In this document: positions 1 through 8,354 of the stretch, one piece after another | Layout: the number at the start of each line of letters is the position of its first letter | How positions within the stretch are numbered: position 1 is the stretch's first letter | Source: Solilutibacter tolerans | GTDB taxonomy: Bacteria > Pseudomonadota > Gammaproteobacteria > Xanthomonadales > Xanthomonadaceae | Direction: 5' to 3' | NCBI RefSeq assembly: GCF_900155935.1 | Contig: NZ_FTLW01000006.1 | Span: 31,976 to 95,975 of the forward strand | DNA: 64,000 nucleotides | Made by a program: the position numbers and the translations under genes | The notes under the pieces: generated by a model | The model's input: the letters and a program-made list of their open reading frames with translations, nothing else | The model's database searches: none | What the model was told of the DNA's origin: nothing

Positions 1-1159
1 CCTGCGCCTGCGGTAGCGGGCCAGAAGGGTGGTCCAGCAGGGCCAACAGCACGGGCTTGACGACTTCGCTCTCCAGCGTCTTGGCGCGGTAAGCAAACAG
101 GCCGACGCGGTCCAGCGGGCCATCGAGCTGTTCGCCCTTTTCGGTGAACGCTCGGTAGATGGCTGCGGCGCGGTGAATCTCTTGCAACAGCTCCATCATG
201 GTCTTGCCGGATTGGAAATCCGCATAGGTCTTGAAGCCGGAAAACACTTCGCGGGCCAGAACTTCCTCGCCGGTCTGCACGACCAGCCAATGGTTGAGGA
301 ACACCGACGAGCGCTGGTGGATGACCCGGCCAACGCTGACTTCTTGCTCCCAGAAGGCGGTCTCGAACTGCTTCCAGTAGTTGTCGTAGGCCTCTTCGAC
401 ATTGGCGCCCTGCTCCAGTAGGCGCTGGAACACGAAGTTTTTGATCAAATCGGCCGCGGTGAGCACGGCGCCGCGGGCATTAAGGGTTTCGAAGATTTCC
501 TGCGCGTTTTCGCTGGCCGTGAGGTCGATGACCACGATCTGTAGCAGCTCGCGCGCGCTGCGCTCGATGGCATCGGCGCGGGTGGCGACGTGCTCGGGGC
601 CTTGTTGGCTGAGCCAGGCACGGGCCTTCTCCGCAAAAAACTGGTGCGACTTGGCCATCCGCGAATTCTTGTGCTTAAGCTGGGCGTAGTCGACGGGTGC
701 GGGCGCGTCCATGACCTCGTTGAAGGCCTCGCGATCACGATTAGTAGGCCAGACCTTGAAGCGATCTTCGCGTTGAGTACAGAAAGCGTCTTCGTTGGCG
801 ATGAGTCGGACCAGACGCGCTGCGGGCATCTTGGCACCAACCTGCTCGATCTCCGTGTGTAGCGCATCCAACAACAACTGCAATGTAGTCAGGCGCTGTT
901 GGCCGTCGATGATGGTGCGTTGCTGTAGGTCTGCAATTGGATTCTGCAACTGCTGCAAAACCACTGCACCTAAGAAGTGCGGTGCCTGAGGCGTGCCGAC
1001 GGGAGCCTCAAGCAGGCGCGTGGCCACACGCTCAAGGTCTTTCCATAGCGGCTCCCATTGGAGCTCTTCGTTCCATACATAGGGGCGCTGAAACAGCGGC
1101 ACCAGCAATCGCTGCGGCTGCATGAAGATGGCTTGTGGCGTTCTTACCTGTGTATCCAT
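1..1159 (-). CDS. DUF262 (GmrSD-like) protein, 3' part outside window
   Basis: The reverse strand is open from an ATG at 1159 to the left edge, giving 386 codons without a stop. The gene is therefore partial and its C-terminus is unseen. Near the N-terminus it has LFQRPYVW, then IIDGQQRLTTLQLLLDAL around residue 85, and later FETLNARGAVLTAADLIKN. These are hallmark motifs of the DUF262/ParB-like nuclease fold of GmrS, which in type IV systems cleaves modified DNA. Many family members also carry a C-terminal DUF1524 HNH domain, which would lie outside the window. An in-frame TGA lies two codons upstream of the ATG, so the start is well bounded, although no strong ribosome binding site is visible. 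A role in defence against modified phage DNA is inferred from the family. Confidence 0.85.
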   Translation of the reverse strand, partial: MDTQVRTPQAIFMQPQRLLVPLFQRPYVWNEELQWEPLWKDLERVATRLLEAPVGTPQAPHFLGAVVLQQLQNPIADLQQRTIIDGQQRLTTLQLLLDALHTEIEQVGAKMPAARLVRLIANEDAFCTQREDRFKVWPTNRDREAFNEVMDAPAPVDYAQLKHKNSRMAKSHQFFAEKARAWLSQQGPEHVATRADAIERSARELLQIVVIDLTASENAQEIFETLNARGAVLTAADLIKNFVFQRLLEQGANVEEAYDNYWKQFETAFWEQEVSVGRVIHQRSSVFLNHWLVVQTGEEVLAREVFSGFKTYADFQSGKTMMELLQEIHRAAAIYRAFTEKGEQLDGPLDRVGLFAYRAKTLESEVVKPVLLALLDHPSGPLPQAQ

Positions 1160-1282
1160 CAATCAACTTATTCGGATAGGACTAATGCCATACATGGTAA
1201 TTACTACCCATCTCATTTGCCGCGACGACGGCCAAGATTGGCTCTTCCACGGTCGGCCGGCCCTTGGACCTATGCTGTTCCC

Positions 1283-1894
1283 ATGAATTACCTCGCCCAC
1301 ACTTGGCTGGCTAGACACAGCGACGAAGCCCTCCTGGGCGGCCTGCTGGGCGACTTCATCCATGGCCAAGTGGCGCTACTGGATTGGCCGCTAGAGGTCA
1401 CGCACGAAATCCTTCTGCACCGGCGCATTGACCGCTACACCGACACGCATCCCGCAGTGACCGCCGCGCGCGCAGGCTTTGGTGATTTAAGGCGCTTTGC
1501 CGGCATCGTGCTGGATGTGTACTTCGACCATCTGTTGGCGCGGGATTGGTCGCAGTGGAACGACACGCCATTGTCAGACTTCACTGCGCGCGTCTACCGC
1601 ATATTGGATGAACACCACGAACAACTTCCGCCACGCCTGAAACGCATCGCCCCACATATGGCCGCAGAAGACTGGCTGGGCAGCTATCGTCATCGCGATA
1701 GCGTGGATGGCGCGATCCGCGGCATCAGTACCCGCCTCTCACGCAACGGCGACAAACTACGGGCCTGCCTGCCTGTGTTGCATGCTGACGAGGCCAACGC
1801 GGACGCCGCCTTCGAGGCGTTTTTTCCCGAGTTGATCAAAGCGACCTCCCTCATGCGCGCTGACCTCCATAACGAAGCCGCATCGACGCCTTGA
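1283..1894 (+). CDS. acpH: acyl carrier protein phosphodiesterase
   Basis: This 203-residue cytoplasmic protein resembles AcpH (DUF479), which removes the 4'-phosphopantetheine group from holo-ACP. The N-terminus MNYLAHTWLARHSDEALLGG and the segments GDFIHGQ and VYFDHLLARDW match the HD-like fold of the family, and the length fits the usual 190-200 residues. The frame is open further upstream to 1058, but that extension has no family resemblance, so the ATG at 1283 is preferred. It stands alone, divergent from the DUF262 gene, with the next gene 70 bases downstream. Confidence 0.85.
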   Translation: MNYLAHTWLARHSDEALLGGLLGDFIHGQVALLDWPLEVTHEILLHRRIDRYTDTHPAVTAARAGFGDLRRFAGIVLDVYFDHLLARDWSQWNDTPLSDFTARVYRILDEHHEQLPPRLKRIAPHMAAEDWLGSYRHRDSVDGAIRGISTRLSRNGDKLRACLPVLHADEANADAAFEAFFPELIKATSLMRADLHNEAASTP

Positions 1895-1964
1895 CCTGTC
1901 CGATGCAGCATCGACCCCATTTGCGCGATGATTCACTGGCCACGCCATCCACCCTGGAGCGCCC

Positions 1965-2456
1965 GTGATCAACGGTCTAGTCATCCGCGAATTTGAAGAC
2001 GCCCTCGCCCAAGATTTCCATGACATCAACGCCGAGTGGATCAACAGCATGTTTCGGCTGGAAGCCACGGACCGAGAAGTGCTGCAAAACCCACGCGAAC
2101 GCATCATCGCGCCCGGTGGCCAAATCCTATTCGTCGAGGCACCCGATCTTGGGATAGTGGGTCCCTGTGCTTTGCAAAAGACCGGCCCCACCAGCTTCGA
2201 ACTGACCAAGATGGGCGTGCGTGAATCCGCGCGCGGCCTGAAAGCAGGTGAGTTTTTGTTGGCTGCGGTGATAGAACGCGCGAATGACTTGGGCGCAGAC
2301 CCGCTTTATCTGCTTACCAACGCCAAATGCGCCGCCGCGATCCATCTCTACGAGAAACTGGGCTTCCAGCACGATGCCGAGATCATGGCGGAGTACGGCG
2401 CGCGTTATGAGCGTTGCAACGTCGCCATGCGATACGTGGACCCGCCTGCCGCCTGA
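1965..2456 (+). CDS. GNAT family N-acetyltransferase
   Basis: This 163-residue protein has a GNAT layout. A β-strand pair in the first 70 residues leads to the acetyl-CoA segment ARGLKAGEFLLAAVIERA, and the C-terminus has the usual NAKCAAAIHLYEKLGF motif, where an Asn and a Tyr-containing helix complete the fold. The chosen start is GTG 1965, preceded by GGAG about seven bases upstream. The substrate cannot be read from the sequence; small-molecule or protein acetylation are both possible. It is followed closely by the transporter-acyltransferase gene on the same strand. Confidence 0.8.
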   Translation: MINGLVIREFEDALAQDFHDINAEWINSMFRLEATDREVLQNPRERIIAPGGQILFVEAPDLGIVGPCALQKTGPTSFELTKMGVRESARGLKAGEFLLAAVIERANDLGADPLYLLTNAKCAAAIHLYEKLGFQHDAEIMAEYGARYERCNVAMRYVDPPAA

Positions 2457-2512
2457 GCCAACGTCGGAATTGCATCCGCTTCCGCTATCCTCCGCCCAAC
2501 CCTGGGGGATTC

Positions 2513-4426
2513 ATGGCCCATTCGCAATTCGATCTACTCCGCCAACGACGCTTCTTGCCGTACTTCTTCGTGCAGGCGCTGGGTGCATTCAATGACAATG
2601 TTTTCAGGCAAGCGATCATCGGCTTACTGGGTGCAATGGCGGTGGCCGGCACCATCGACCCTGGCCTGCGCGGCACGTACACGCAATTGGCGCCAGCCAT
2701 CTTCATCCTGCCCTACTTCTTGTTCTCGGCTGTGGCCGGACAGTTTGCCGAGCGCACGGACAAGGCGCGCCTGATCCGCATCACCACGGCGATGGAAATC
2801 GCCATCATGTCAGTCGCAGCGCTCGGCTTCTGGTTGCAATCGATGCCGGTACTGTTGGTGGCTTTGTTTGCCACGGGTATGCAAAGCACGCTGTTTGGGC
2901 CGGTGAAATATTCGATCTTGCCGGCGGTGCTCAAGCCCGAAGAGCTCACCGGCGGCAATGGCTTGGTGGAGATGGGCACGTCCATCTCCATCCTGATCGG
3001 CATGTTGATCGGCGGCCTGGTGTTTGCGCTGGGGGGCGATGCCGCGCCGATGATTGCAGGTTTACTGGTAATCGCGCTTGCTATCGCCGGCAATCTGGTG
3101 AGCCGGATGATCCCGTCTGTGCCTTCGGTCACGCCAGACCTCAAGATCAATTGGAACCTCTGGTCAGAGTCGCTCAAAGCCTGGCGCCTCACGCGCAAGC
3201 AGTTGGCGGTGCGCAACGCGGTGCTGGGCGTCAGCTGGTTCTGGTTTGTTGGCACGGTGCTCACCGGCAACTTGCCGGTATATGCGGAAACTTATCTGGG
3301 CGGCACGCAAACCTTGTACGTGTTTGCGCTGGCAGTGTTCTCGATTGGCGTGGGCATCGGCTCGCTCTTGTGCGAAAAACTTTCCGGGCGCGTGGTGGAA
3401 ATCGGCCTGGTGCCGCTGGGTGCGCTAGGCATGAGCGGCTTCTTGCTGGATCTGTATTTCGCCCGGCCTGATCCTGCAACGGTGACGGGCCTGGATGTCA
3501 TGGGCTTCATGGCGGAGCCCGGCAGCTGGCGCATCGTGATGGACTTGGCGGGCATTGGCGTGTTCTCGGGGTTCTTTGTGGTGCCGTTGTTCGCGCTTAT
3601 CCAGAGCCGCACCCCGCGCGAGGAAACATCGCGCGTTATCGCCGGCATGAACATCCAGAACGCGATTTTCATCGTCATTGCGGCGATCGGTGGCATCGCG
3701 TTGCAGGAAAAACTGGGATGGACGATCCCGCAACTCTTCCATGCACTTGCGGTCGTAGGCGTGCTGGTATCGTTGTGGATCTTCAGCATCGTGCCCGAGT
3801 TCGCGATGCGCTTCGTCAGCTGGCTGATGATGCGCACACTGTATAGATTGCGCGTGCATGGCATTGAGAAATACGTGCCGGATGAAGGAGCTGCGTTGAT
3901 CGTATGCAACCACGTCAGTTACATGGATGCGCTGATTCTGTCCGGCGTGATCCCGCGTCCGGTGCGCTTCGTCATGTATTACAAGATCTTCAACATCCCG
4001 GTCATGTCTTGGATCTTTCGCACGGCACGTGCGATCCCGATTGCCGGTGCACGCGAAAACCCGGAGTTGATGCAGAAAGCCTTCGACGAAATCGACGCCG
4101 CGCTCGCGGCAGGCGAATTGGTCGGCATCTTCCCCGAGGGCGCATTGACCAAGGACGGCGATATCGCGGCGTTCAAGTCGGGCGTGGAGCGCATCCTTAA
4201 GCGTGCCGCCGATGCAGGCCGCCCGGTGCCGGTGGTGCCGATGGCCCTGCGCGGGATGTGGAGCAGCATGTGGAGCCACCGCGATTCGCGGATGCGGCGC
4301 ATGCGCCTGCCGCGGCGCTTCCGCGCGCATGTGGAAGTGGTAGTTGGCGACCCTATCGATGGGCGTACCGCCACCGCTGCGCTGCTGGAAGACAAGGTGC
4401 GTGCACTGCGAGGCAATGATGCCTGA
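2513..4426 (+). CDS. MFS lysophospholipid transporter-acyltransferase fusion
   Basis: This 637-residue protein has two parts. Residues 1-400 or so form a 12-helix MFS transporter of the LplT type (GAFNDNVFRQAIIGLL near the start). The C-terminal 200 residues are a PlsC/LPLAT acyltransferase with the catalytic NHVSYMD (HX4D) motif, the IPIAGAREN segment and FPEGALTKDG. In the family, LplT flips lysophospholipids across the inner membrane and the acyltransferase re-acylates them. The Aas-type AMP-binding (acyl-ACP synthetase) domain found in longer relatives is absent, so the acyl donor must be pre-activated. The start ATG 2513 follows a GGGGGA ribosome site; frame further upstream is non-coding-like. 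Confidence 0.88.
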   Translation: MAHSQFDLLRQRRFLPYFFVQALGAFNDNVFRQAIIGLLGAMAVAGTIDPGLRGTYTQLAPAIFILPYFLFSAVAGQFAERTDKARLIRITTAMEIAIMSVAALGFWLQSMPVLLVALFATGMQSTLFGPVKYSILPAVLKPEELTGGNGLVEMGTSISILIGMLIGGLVFALGGDAAPMIAGLLVIALAIAGNLVSRMIPSVPSVTPDLKINWNLWSESLKAWRLTRKQLAVRNAVLGVSWFWFVGTVLTGNLPVYAETYLGGTQTLYVFALAVFSIGVGIGSLLCEKLSGRVVEIGLVPLGALGMSGFLLDLYFARPDPATVTGLDVMGFMAEPGSWRIVMDLAGIGVFSGFFVVPLFALIQSRTPREETSRVIAGMNIQNAIFIVIAAIGGIALQEKLGWTIPQLFHALAVVGVLVSLWIFSIVPEFAMRFVSWLMMRTLYRLRVHGIEKYVPDEGAALIVCNHVSYMDALILSGVIPRPVRFVMYYKIFNIPVMSWIFRTARAIPIAGARENPELMQKAFDEIDAALAAGELVGIFPEGALTKDGDIAAFKSGVERILKRAADAGRPVPVVPMALRGMWSSMWSHRDSRMRRMRLPRRFRAHVEVVVGDPIDGRTATAALLEDKVRALRGNDA

Positions 4427-4507
4427 CGGTTGCGCATGTCGCGCGGTTGCTGCGAACATCGGGGCGAGGCCGGCATGGGCTGGCACGTATCCGGGGAATC
4501 GGAATCC

Positions 4508-4825
4508 ATGAATACCGCGAACGGCAACATCCCGAACCACATGGTGTGGACCATTGTGTCTACCGTCATCGCCACCTTGACCTGCTGCCCGCTCGGCCTG
4601 CTCGGCATCGTGGGCATCGTCAATTCCAACAAGGTCAACAAGCTGCTGGCGGCGGGTGATGCCGCGGGCGCGATGCGCGCCTCGTCCACGGCGAAGACCT
4701 GGGCGATCGTGGCAACCGTGCTGGCGGTGCTGGGCATCATCATCAACATCTGGTGGCGCATGAGCGGCGGCCAAGAAGCCATGATGGAACAGCTGCAGCA
4801 AATGCAGCAGATGCAGGGCCAGTGA
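4508..4825 (+). CDS. CD225/dispanin family small membrane protein
   Basis: This 105-residue protein has two hydrophobic segments separated by a short loop. The first contains ATLTCCPLGLLGIVGIVNS, the cysteine-rich first helix typical of CD225/dispanin proteins, the superfamily that includes eukaryotic interferon-induced IFITMs. The loop has the usual NKVNKLLAAGDAAGA, and the C-terminal tail is rich in Gln and Met (EQLQQMQQMQGQ). Its function in bacteria is unknown. Its stop codon overlaps the GTG start of the following DUF2752 gene by four bases, so the two are almost certainly translated together. Confidence 0.8.
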   Translation: MNTANGNIPNHMVWTIVSTVIATLTCCPLGLLGIVGIVNSNKVNKLLAAGDAAGAMRASSTAKTWAIVATVLAVLGIIINIWWRMSGGQEAMMEQLQQMQQMQGQ

Positions 4826-5259
4826 GCCAGGGCACTACTACGGTTACAAACCCGATCTCGCTTCGGCAGGTCGGGTGGTGGCTCGGCGGCGTGCTGTTGG
4901 CCGTCGCCGGTGTCGCAGCGCTGTATTCGTTTGACCCGAACACCACCGATAGCCCGTTTGCGGCGTGCATTTTCCAGACGTTGACCGGGTTCTGGTGCGC
5001 AGGCTGCGGCATCACCCGTGCGCTGCATGCACTGGTCCATGGCGACATCGTGCGTGCGTTCGCGATGAATCCCTTGGCGATGTTGCTGGTGCCATGCGCA
5101 GCGTTGGCTTGGGCCTGGGGTGGTGGCTGGCAGCCTGCCTGGGCAGCACCAATCATCCGTTTTTTATCGAAGCCGATGCTGTGGGTGGTGTTGATTCCCA
5201 CCTACTGGATCGCGCGCAACCTGCCTTGGGCTCCATTTAGCTGGATGGCGCCGGGCTAA
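4822..5259 (+). CDS. DUF2752 membrane protein
   Basis: This 145-residue membrane protein has hydrophobic segments near residues 12-32, 85-105 and 115-130. The centre carries WCAGCGITRALHALVHGD, the CxxCGxTRA motif that defines DUF2752. The start is taken as the GTG at 4822, which forms a GTGA overlap with the stop of the dispanin gene; an upstream GTG at 4753 would lie deep inside that gene and is less likely. The biochemical function is unknown. Dispanin and DUF2752 genes often sit together, which suggests a shared membrane role. Confidence 0.8.
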   Translation: MSQGTTTVTNPISLRQVGWWLGGVLLAVAGVAALYSFDPNTTDSPFAACIFQTLTGFWCAGCGITRALHALVHGDIVRAFAMNPLAMLLVPCAALAWAWGGGWQPAWAAPIIRFLSKPMLWVVLIPTYWIARNLPWAPFSWMAPG

Positions 5260-5358
5260 ACAATTCCTTGACGCGCGCTTGACGAACACGCTGAAACTAT
5301 CCGATGGCCCCTCGCTGAGTTGAGCGGCTATCCCCCAAGTTTTGACAAGGAAGGTTCC

Positions 5359-5517
5359 ATTAATCAATCCCTGCGCTTTTTGATCGCCCTGGGCCTGTTG
5401 TTTGGCACAGCCACCCTGACCGGTTGTGACGATGAAGGTTGCCCAGGCGTAGACTGCCCGGCACCGTCTACGCCCTCTCCGGGCCCCAGCCCTAACCCGA
5501 CCCCGGGCGGCCGTTGA
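5359..5517 (+). CDS. tiny lipoprotein, possible ATT start
   Basis: The reading frame encodes a short lipoprotein: a polar N-terminus (NQSLR), a hydrophobic stretch (FLIALGLLFGTA), a lipobox ending LTGC, and a roughly 30-residue mature part with four extra acidic or Cys residues (CDDEGCPGVDC) and a Pro/Ser-rich tail. No ATG or GTG lies close to the signal peptide. An excellent AAGGAAGG site at 5347-5354 precedes an ATT codon at 5359 that would give a 52-residue product. The alternative is TTG 5320, which has no ribosome site and would put 13 extra polar residues in front of the signal peptide. The function is unknown. Confidence 0.55.
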   Translation: MNQSLRFLIALGLLFGTATLTGCDDEGCPGVDCPAPSTPSPGPSPNPTPGGR

Positions 5518-5541
5518 TGCAACAAGCAGTGCACCACTGCG

Positions 5542-5567
5542 AAAAGCCGGGCATTGCCCGGCTTTTT
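5542..5567. terminator. intrinsic terminator, bidirectional
   Basis: A GCCGGGC/GCCCGGC stem with a three- to four-base loop is flanked by AAAA on the left and TTTTTT on the right. It can serve the lipoprotein gene and the convergent nudC. Confidence 0.8.
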
Positions 5568-5602
5568 TGATCATGAAGCATCGCTGCTCGTTTTCAACAT
5601 AC

Positions 5603-6472
5603 TCAAGCCCGCTCGCCCTTTGCCCATTGCTCGATCAACCAGCGCGATATCGACAAAGGCGGCGAGACGCGTAGCGGCGCATCTTCTCGATCTTCGCGCA
5701 ATGAGGCTTCAACTTCCTCGCGACTGAACCAGCGCGCATCTTCCAACTCGTCTTGTGCGGTTTGCGGGATGTCGCTTTCAGCATCGGCGATGAAGCCCAA
5801 CATGAGCGAGCCGGGGAATGGCCACGGTTGCGAGGCTAGGTAACGCGACCCAAGCACACGCACGCGGCTTTCTTCCCACACCTCGCGTGCGATCGCGGCC
5901 TCCAAGGACTCACCGGGCTCGACGAAACCGGCCAGCGTCGAATAGCGCCGCGCAGGCCACGTGGACTGGCGACCGAGCAACAGACGCTCGCCATCACTGA
6001 CTGCAACGATCACCGCCGGATCGGTGCGTGGATATTCGGCGCGCCCACATCCCCTGCAATCGCCTTGCCAACCGCCATGCGAATACGTCAGCGGGTTACC
6101 GCAATTCGGGCAGAACCTGTGCGTCGCACGCCAGTGCAGGACGGCGCGCGCTTGTGCAAACAAGGTTGAATCGAACGCAGGCCATTGCGCAGCAGCGCCG
6201 CGCAGGTCGATGCGGGCTTCGTCATCGGTGTAGAGCGTGTCACGCGATGCGGCGAACCAGGCGTCATCGCCGCGTCGGCCAAGAAAGACAGCATCACTGG
6301 GCGCACCGATGTCGGCGCGAAAACGACCTTCATCATCGACGGCGACGAAGCCCTTGGCATCCAGCAGCAGGCAGTGCGATGTCGCGCGCAATGCGTCCAG
6401 CTTGGCCGCATCACTTCGCCATTCGTCGGCGCGATCCAGCGGCTCGGCGACGAAAGCGAAGTTTGTCGTCAT
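5603..6472 (-). CDS. nudC: NAD+ diphosphatase / RNA deNADding Nudix hydrolase
   Basis: This 289-residue protein has the three-part NudC layout: a variable N-terminal domain, a zinc ribbon (FCPNCGNPL ... CRGCGRAEYPR), and a Nudix domain with the box GFVEPGESLEAAIAREVWEE followed by the NudC-specific SQPWPFPGS. In the family it hydrolyses NAD(H) to NMN(H) and AMP and removes NAD caps from RNA 5' ends in the cytoplasm. The gene ends upstream of a shared terminator, and its start lies three bases from the erpA stop, so erpA and nudC are probably co-transcribed. Confidence 0.93.
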   Translation of the reverse strand: MTTNFAFVAEPLDRADEWRSDAAKLDALRATSHCLLLDAKGFVAVDDEGRFRADIGAPSDAVFLGRRGDDAWFAASRDTLYTDDEARIDLRGAAAQWPAFDSTLFAQARAVLHWRATHRFCPNCGNPLTYSHGGWQGDCRGCGRAEYPRTDPAVIVAVSDGERLLLGRQSTWPARRYSTLAGFVEPGESLEAAIAREVWEESRVRVLGSRYLASQPWPFPGSLMLGFIADAESDIPQTAQDELEDARWFSREEVEASLREDREDAPLRVSPPLSISRWLIEQWAKGERA

Positions 6473-6475
6473 CGA

Positions 6476-6850
6476 TCAAACCGTGAACGAGGAGCCGCAG
6501 CCGCAGGTGGTCTTGGCGTTGGGATTGCGGATGGAGAACTGCGCGCCGGCCAAGGTCTCGGTGTAATCCACCGTCGCTTCCATCAGGTATTGCAGGCTGA
6601 GCGGATCAACCAACAAGGTCACGCCATTGGTGATGACGGCCAGGTCGTCCTCGGCCTGGTTCTCGTCGAACTCGAAGCCGTACTGAAAGCCGGAGCAGCC
6701 GCCGCCCTGGATATACACGCGCAACTTGAGGTCCGCGTTGCCTTCCTCATTGATCAGCTCGCGCACTTTCGCGGCCGCGGCCTCGGTGAAGGTGAGCGGC
6801 GCGTCCAGCTGCTGGTAGCCCGGCGCGGCGGTATCGATCTGCGTTTCCAT
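6476..6850 (-). CDS. erpA: iron-sulfur cluster insertion protein ErpA
   Basis: This 124-residue A-type carrier has the three conserved cysteines: Cys52 in [11 protein letters not shown], and Cys116 and Cys118 in the C-terminal CGCGSSF. They hold a [2Fe-2S] or [4Fe-4S] cluster and deliver it to client enzymes. The form with a short acidic N-terminal extension and [17 protein letters not shown] is typical of ErpA rather than IscA; there is no isc operon nearby. It lies between the DUF6776 gene and nudC on the same strand. Confidence 0.92.
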   Translation of the reverse strand: METQIDTAAPGYQQLDAPLTFTEAAAAKVRELINEEGNADLKLRVYIQGGGCSGFQYGFEFDENQAEDDLAVITNGVTLLVDPLSLQYLMEATVDYTETLAGAQFSIRNPNAKTTCGCGSSFTV

Positions 6851-6881
6851 GTGACAAGGATGGGGGCAGCAGTCCCTTGCA

Positions 6882-7562
6882 TCAAGCGCCGGCGATGTCT
6901 TTCCAATTGAACGCCGTCTCCACGGCCTTGCCGGATGCCGGTTTCAGCTGAACGATCAGGCGGGTGGGCGTGAAACCCGCGGGCAGCGCGAATTCGCCGC
7001 TGACGCGTTGCAGATAACGCAATTGATAGTCGATGGCGGGAGCATCCGGCTTTTGGCGCAAGTCGGCCCAATCCAGCTGCTCCAACTTGCCGTTTCGACT
7101 GCCTTCGACCGTTAGCTGCACATTGCCGCGACTGGTGCCGGCTTGCTCGCGGCCTTGGGTGAGGGTCAGCTCGAAGCCCCAGACGTTTTCGGCGGCCTGC
7201 GGGCGGACATGTGCGGCGTGCACAGACAGACCACGGCGCTGCACGTCCGGGCTGACGAAGCGCTCGTAAAAGTCGAGGTCTGCACGCAGGGCCGCGATCT
7301 GCTCATCGCGCTCGGTCAGTGTGTTTTGCAGATCCAGCATCGCTTGGCGGCTGATCTGGTCCGATTGGCGCAGATTGGCGATCTCTTGCTGCATCCGTGC
7401 GCCTTCCCCGCCTGCCCCGGCCTCCGCGCGCGCGGTGCGCGCATCCTGTCGATAGCCCCAGGCGGTCAGCCCAACCAGCAGCGCTGCCAACAGGAAGACG
7501 ATGGCCAGCAGCCAGGGAATCCAGATGCGTCCCGGACGAATCTCGCGTTTGCTCGAATTCAT
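6882..7562 (-). CDS. DUF6776-like inner-membrane coiled-coil protein
   Basis: This 226-residue protein has a short basic cytoplasmic N-terminus, one transmembrane helix (about residues 15-34), a coiled-coil region (about 50-95, with heptads such as [21 protein letters not shown]), and a C-terminal β-rich domain that should be periplasmic. The arrangement matches the DUF6776 family that sits upstream of erpA in related genomes. Its function is not established. It begins 30 bases upstream of erpA on the same strand and probably shares its transcript. Confidence 0.65.
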   Translation of the reverse strand: MNSSKREIRPGRIWIPWLLAIVFLLAALLVGLTAWGYRQDARTARAEAGAGGEGARMQQEIANLRQSDQISRQAMLDLQNTLTERDEQIAALRADLDFYERFVSPDVQRRGLSVHAAHVRPQAAENVWGFELTLTQGREQAGTSRGNVQLTVEGSRNGKLEQLDWADLRQKPDAPAIDYQLRYLQRVSGEFALPAGFTPTRLIVQLKPASGKAVETAFNWKDIAGA

Positions 7563-7656
7563 GAGCCCGTGATACCGCTTAAGCCACCATCAAGCAAGCC
7601 TGCTGCATATACTCGTGCCGTGTGGCCCGTGGCGGCCACCTGCGGGGGACAACATC

Positions 7657-8340
7657 ATGGTGCTTTTCGGTTTGCTCGGCCTTCCTGAAGTCGACCTGCC
7701 TTCGATCTCGATGGGCTCGATGTCGGAAGCCCACGTATTCGCGATCGGTATCCTGCTGGCCTGGCTGGCGGGTATACGCGTGTACCTGACAGTCTTCGGC
7801 GTCGGCATCGCCGGTGCGATGGGCTGGATCGACCTGCCACAAGCCTTGCAGGCGACCGAATCCCCCTGGGTACTGGGCGTATCCGGCGCACTCGCCATCG
7901 CGGAATTCTTCGCCGACAAAATCCCGGGCGTGGACAGCGGCTGGGATCTCTTGCACACCTTACTGCGTGTCCCGGCTGGCGCGTTCCTCGCCGCCGCGGC
8001 GATGTCGCCCGATGGCAGCCTGGGGCCCGGCGTGCTGGCGGCAGGTGCCGGCGTCACGCTGACCAGTCACTTCCTCAAATCCACCACGCGCGCGGCGCTG
8101 AACACCTCGCCCGAACCGGTCACCAACTGGACCGCCTCAGTCGGCGAAGACGTGATGACGGTCGGCGGCCTGGCACTGGCGTTCTCGCACCCGTGGATCG
8201 CCCTGGCGATCGTGGTGACGGTCACGGTGGTTTTCGCACTACTGGTCTGGTGGGTATGGCGAAAGTTGGCTCGCGGCGCGCGTCGCCTGCTGGACCCGCA
8301 ACCTGCCACGGATGCACCGCCGCTTGATCCACCTCGCTGA
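7657..8340 (+). CDS. DUF4126 membrane protein
   Basis: This 227-residue protein has about five transmembrane stretches. The central segments AEFFADKIPGVDSGWDLLHT and PAGAFLAAAAM are the signature of DUF4126. The ATG at 7657 is preceded by GCGGGGGA and is chosen over a GTG 42 bases upstream that would add a non-hydrophobic leader. A transport or membrane-organising role is possible but unproven. It is convergent with rppH, with 14 bases between stops. Confidence 0.75.
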   Translation: MVLFGLLGLPEVDLPSISMGSMSEAHVFAIGILLAWLAGIRVYLTVFGVGIAGAMGWIDLPQALQATESPWVLGVSGALAIAEFFADKIPGVDSGWDLLHTLLRVPAGAFLAAAAMSPDGSLGPGVLAAGAGVTLTSHFLKSTTRAALNTSPEPVTNWTASVGEDVMTVGGLALAFSHPWIALAIVVTVTVVFALLVWWVWRKLARGARRLLDPQPATDAPPLDPPR

Positions 8341-8354
8341 TGGGGTGATGTCGC

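Noticed and set aside
1058..1282. An N-terminal extension of AcpH by 75 codons.
   Set aside because: The extra sequence overlaps the 5' end of the divergent DUF262 gene and has no family resemblance; the ATG at 1283 gives the normal length.
3425..4801. A 458-codon reverse frame opposite the transporter-acyltransferase gene.
   Set aside because: Composition is His/Arg-rich as expected of antisense reading; the forward gene has clear motifs.
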